DNA of 64,000 bases from Desulfosporosinus sp. FKB (lineage in GTDB: Bacteria; Bacillota; Desulfitobacteriia; Desulfitobacteriales; Desulfitobacteriaceae), in the NCBI RefSeq assembly GCF_002196705.1, contig NZ_NADJ01000040.1, forward strand, positions 620,001 to 684,000. The letters are read 5' to 3'. The notes beneath the pieces were generated by a model that was not told where the DNA came from, searched no databases, and saw only the letters and a list, made by a program, of their open reading frames with translations. Positions within the stretch are counted from its first letter, which is position 1. Every line of letters begins with the position of its first letter. This document shows, one piece after another, positions 62,259 to 64,000 of this stretch. Made by a program: the position numbers and the translations under genes.

Positions 62259-63389
62259 TTACAGCTTCCTCGCAGACAAAATTCTCTCATAAAGTCTGAG
62301 CAGTTTGTTTTGTTCTTTCTCCCAGGTATACTCGCGCTGAAAGGCGTCCCAGCCATTTTGGGCATAGGTTAAGGATTCTGCGGGATTTTCAATGAATGTA
62401 CATATCGCTTGGGCCAGACTCTCCGGATCACCGGGTTTACAAAGCAGCCCACACTGGTTCTTCTCAATAATTTCTTCAATATAGCCAAAACGCGAGCCTG
62501 CTACTGGCAGTCCGGCGGCCATGTATTCCAAGAGCTTGACAGGAATTGCTTTCCGGTAATTTAAGGTGGGCAGCAAGGGAACTAAGGCTATGGAACTCTG
62601 AGCCAGGATTCCCGGAACCTGCTCATAGGGCACTTTGCCCCGCAGGTGAACGTTTCCCCGCTCTAACCAGGGGGTAAGATCTGAAAAGTCCGGCCCCAGA
62701 TCTTCAGTTTCTGCCGGCCCCACTAATTCGCAGACGGCCTCAGGATGCTTTTCGCGGACTAAAGGCATCGCCCGCAAGATAATCTCCATGCCTCGTTCCC
62801 GATTGATTCCGCCGAGATATAAGATGACCGGTGGTTTGCTGCCTGCCGGCCGGGAAAATTGGAATTGCCGCTGCAGCGGATAATTGTGCAGGATCTCTCC
62901 CTCAGGGTTTTCCCGCTTAAAAAGATCTGCCATATGATTGTTCACCGTAATAATACCGGCAAACGAACGTGCCGCCCGTTTTTCAACCCGATCCACAGTT
63001 TTAGCCACAAATTTACGCATGGGTTTAGGCAGCCAGTAACGTGTGAGAAGACTGTCGCCGTAATATTCATGAACATCATAAATGACCGGCTTCCGATGTT
63101 TCCGGCTCAGCCGCAAGCCTACGGGAATCAAATCCGGATCATGGAAGTGATAGATATCCGCCTTTTCCCGCAGCGCCGTTCGGTATAAAGATCTCAACCG
63201 CCAAATTCGGTCTGACCTGGAGGATAAGGGCGGCACGGCCTGAATCCTGATCCCGTCCTTAACCATTGAGGCCGTGTAAGGTGCAGCAATGACCACTTCG
63301 TAACCTGCCTCAGCTAAGCTGCGGGCTTCCTTATGAAATATTCGCTCATCAAAAGGAGAATGGGCCGTGGTTAATATGCAGACTTTCAA
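62259..63389 (-). CDS. GT4-family glycosyltransferase
   Basis: 376 residues. GT-B marks: TAHSPFDERIFHKEARSL at the start, the pattern of GT4 enzymes of Firmicutes capsule and spore-glycan loci; HFHDPDLIP, VIYDVHEYYGDS, LYLGGINRERGM and a donor-site stretch LEYMAAGLPVAGSRF. ATG overlaps the upstream gene stop by 4 nt (63386-63389) and its own stop touches the next start. One of three GT4 enzymes in the cluster, so the repeat unit has at least four sugars including the primer if all act on it. Confidence 0.92.
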   Translation of the reverse strand: MKVCILTTAHSPFDERIFHKEARSLAEAGYEVVIAAPYTASMVKDGIRIQAVPPLSSRSDRIWRLRSLYRTALREKADIYHFHDPDLIPVGLRLSRKHRKPVIYDVHEYYGDSLLTRYWLPKPMRKFVAKTVDRVEKRAARSFAGIITVNNHMADLFKRENPEGEILHNYPLQRQFQFSRPAGSKPPVILYLGGINRERGMEIILRAMPLVREKHPEAVCELVGPAETEDLGPDFSDLTPWLERGNVHLRGKVPYEQVPGILAQSSIALVPLLPTLNYRKAIPVKLLEYMAAGLPVAGSRFGYIEEIIEKNQCGLLCKPGDPESLAQAICTFIENPAESLTYAQNGWDAFQREYTWEKEQNKLLRLYERILSARKL

Positions 63390-64000
63390 TCGTTTTCCCC
63401 TTCTATCCTATAAATCAAACCCATAAACAAGGCAAAAAAAGTCATTAATTGAAGATTGTAAAATATCCCGGCAGTAATATTGTAAATAAAGATTGCCCCT
63501 GTCGCAGCCACGTAAGCGATGCTGAGCAGCGTTTTTGTTTCTCTTAAGCCTTGATCAGGACTTGAGAAATCAAAAAGTCTGACCTTTCCAAGAGCACCTT
63601 TGAGAGGACGCAGAAAAAGCCAAAGATACATGGCTAAGCCAATCACACCATAGCGCCGGGTAATCAACGCATACTCATCATCAACCAGCGTCGTCATCGT
63701 AGTTTTAGCTGTACCCCAGCCCAAAATGGGCGATTCCTTAATATACCCAAAGGCATTCCCTGCTCGCAGAAGATGGCCCTGAGCTGACGTGCTTGTGTCA
63801 AAATTCGTTGCTTCGTTAATTCGCGTCGTAAAACCGCGCGGCGAGGTAAAGAAGATGAGTAAGGTTAAAACGAACAAGGCCCCTACCTTTATAAGCATGT
63901 CCTTTTTCCAGCGGTGTTTAAACAGAGCCCAAAGGCTTAACAACGTGAGGACAAAGGCTGTTCCCAAAAGAGCGGTGCGGGAAATTGTCATAAAGACCAG
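63386..64000 (-). CDS. O-antigen ligase/polymerase-like protein, N-terminus cut by window edge
   Basis: The frame runs unbroken to the window end, so the 5' part is missing; an internal ATG at 63991 is unlikely to be the start. The 205 residues seen include SRTALLGTAFVLTLLSLWA, a Wzy_C-type loop (GNAFGYIKESPILGWGTAKTTMTTLVDDEY) and three more membrane segments. This is the C-terminal half of an O-antigen ligase/polymerase-like protein, the second in this cluster. Confidence 0.82.
   Translation of the reverse strand: MVFMTISRTALLGTAFVLTLLSLWALFKHRWKKDMLIKVGALFVLTLLIFFTSPRGFTTRINEATNFDTSTSAQGHLLRAGNAFGYIKESPILGWGTAKTTMTTLVDDEYALITRRYGVIGLAMYLWLFLRPLKGALGKVRLFDFSSPDQGLRETKTLLSIAYVAATGAIFIYNITAGIFYNLQLMTFFALFMGLIYRIEGEND

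Noticed and set aside
62258-62365. Upstream extension of the GT4 ORF to 62365
   Set aside because: It lies inside the 3' end of the previous GT4 gene; the ATG at 62257 has a ribosome site and starts with the family sequence MRVLILSHMYPN.

Overview
This 64 kb window reads like the chromosome of a spore-forming, anaerobic Clostridia species of the Peptococcaceae, closest in style to Desulfosporosinus or Desulfitobacterium. That is inference from gene content, not from a marker gene. The signs are many wall proteins with triple cell-wall-binding repeats type 2 (CWB2), sporulation-type genes (SleB-like hydrolase, GerMN lipoprotein, YlbF, YaaL), strong AGGAGG-like ribosome sites with frequent GTG and TTG starts, and TolC-family proteins in a Gram-positive background. 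No rRNA, tRNA or CRISPR array was seen.

Layout. Positions 1-7.6 kb (minus strand): a two-component system (7617 to 5387), then a MacA/MacB-like efflux set (adaptor, ATPase, permease; 5263 to 1670) and a CWB2 protein cut by the window edge. Similar AT-rich direct repeats lie upstream of both the regulator and the adaptor gene, which suggests one regulon. 7.8-16.3 kb: MarR regulator, GerMN lipoprotein, ZIP transporter, an SGNH-fold protein with altered active-site residues, YlbF, three small unrecognised genes, a Pro/Gly-rich protein, a Tat-exported phosphoesterase, a SleB-like hydrolase and YaaL. 16.6-24.8 kb: two TolC-family proteins, YtxH and DUF948 membrane proteins, an S41 protease, a DEAD-box helicase and a lipoprotein, with two non-coding palindromic or repeat-rich stretches.

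24.9-50.7 kb is a wall-protein locus. It holds two very large paralogous S-layer-like proteins (27449-31003 and 34456-38424), and CWB2 proteins fused to a trypsin-like domain lacking its catalytic His, an amidase, a subtilisin, a GH18 hydrolase and a lytic transglycosylase. Between the S-layer paralogs lies a decayed CWB2-LRR gene flanked by remnants of IS66 and IS110 elements. A GT2/DUF2304/GT39 trio sits among the effectors. 51-64 kb (minus strand) is a tightly packed polysaccharide cluster: initiating sugar transferase, three GT4 enzymes, a FemAB-like protein, two O-antigen ligase/polymerase-like proteins, a deacetylase-like protein, UDP-GlcNAc 2-epimerase and a flippase.

CWB2 modules are known in Clostridioides difficile to hold S-layer and Cwp proteins to an anionic wall polymer whose genes lie beside the slpA/cwp locus. 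The arrangement here is analogous: proteins that bind a wall polymer lie next to genes able to make, export and modify one. That this cluster makes the CWB2 ligand is inference.
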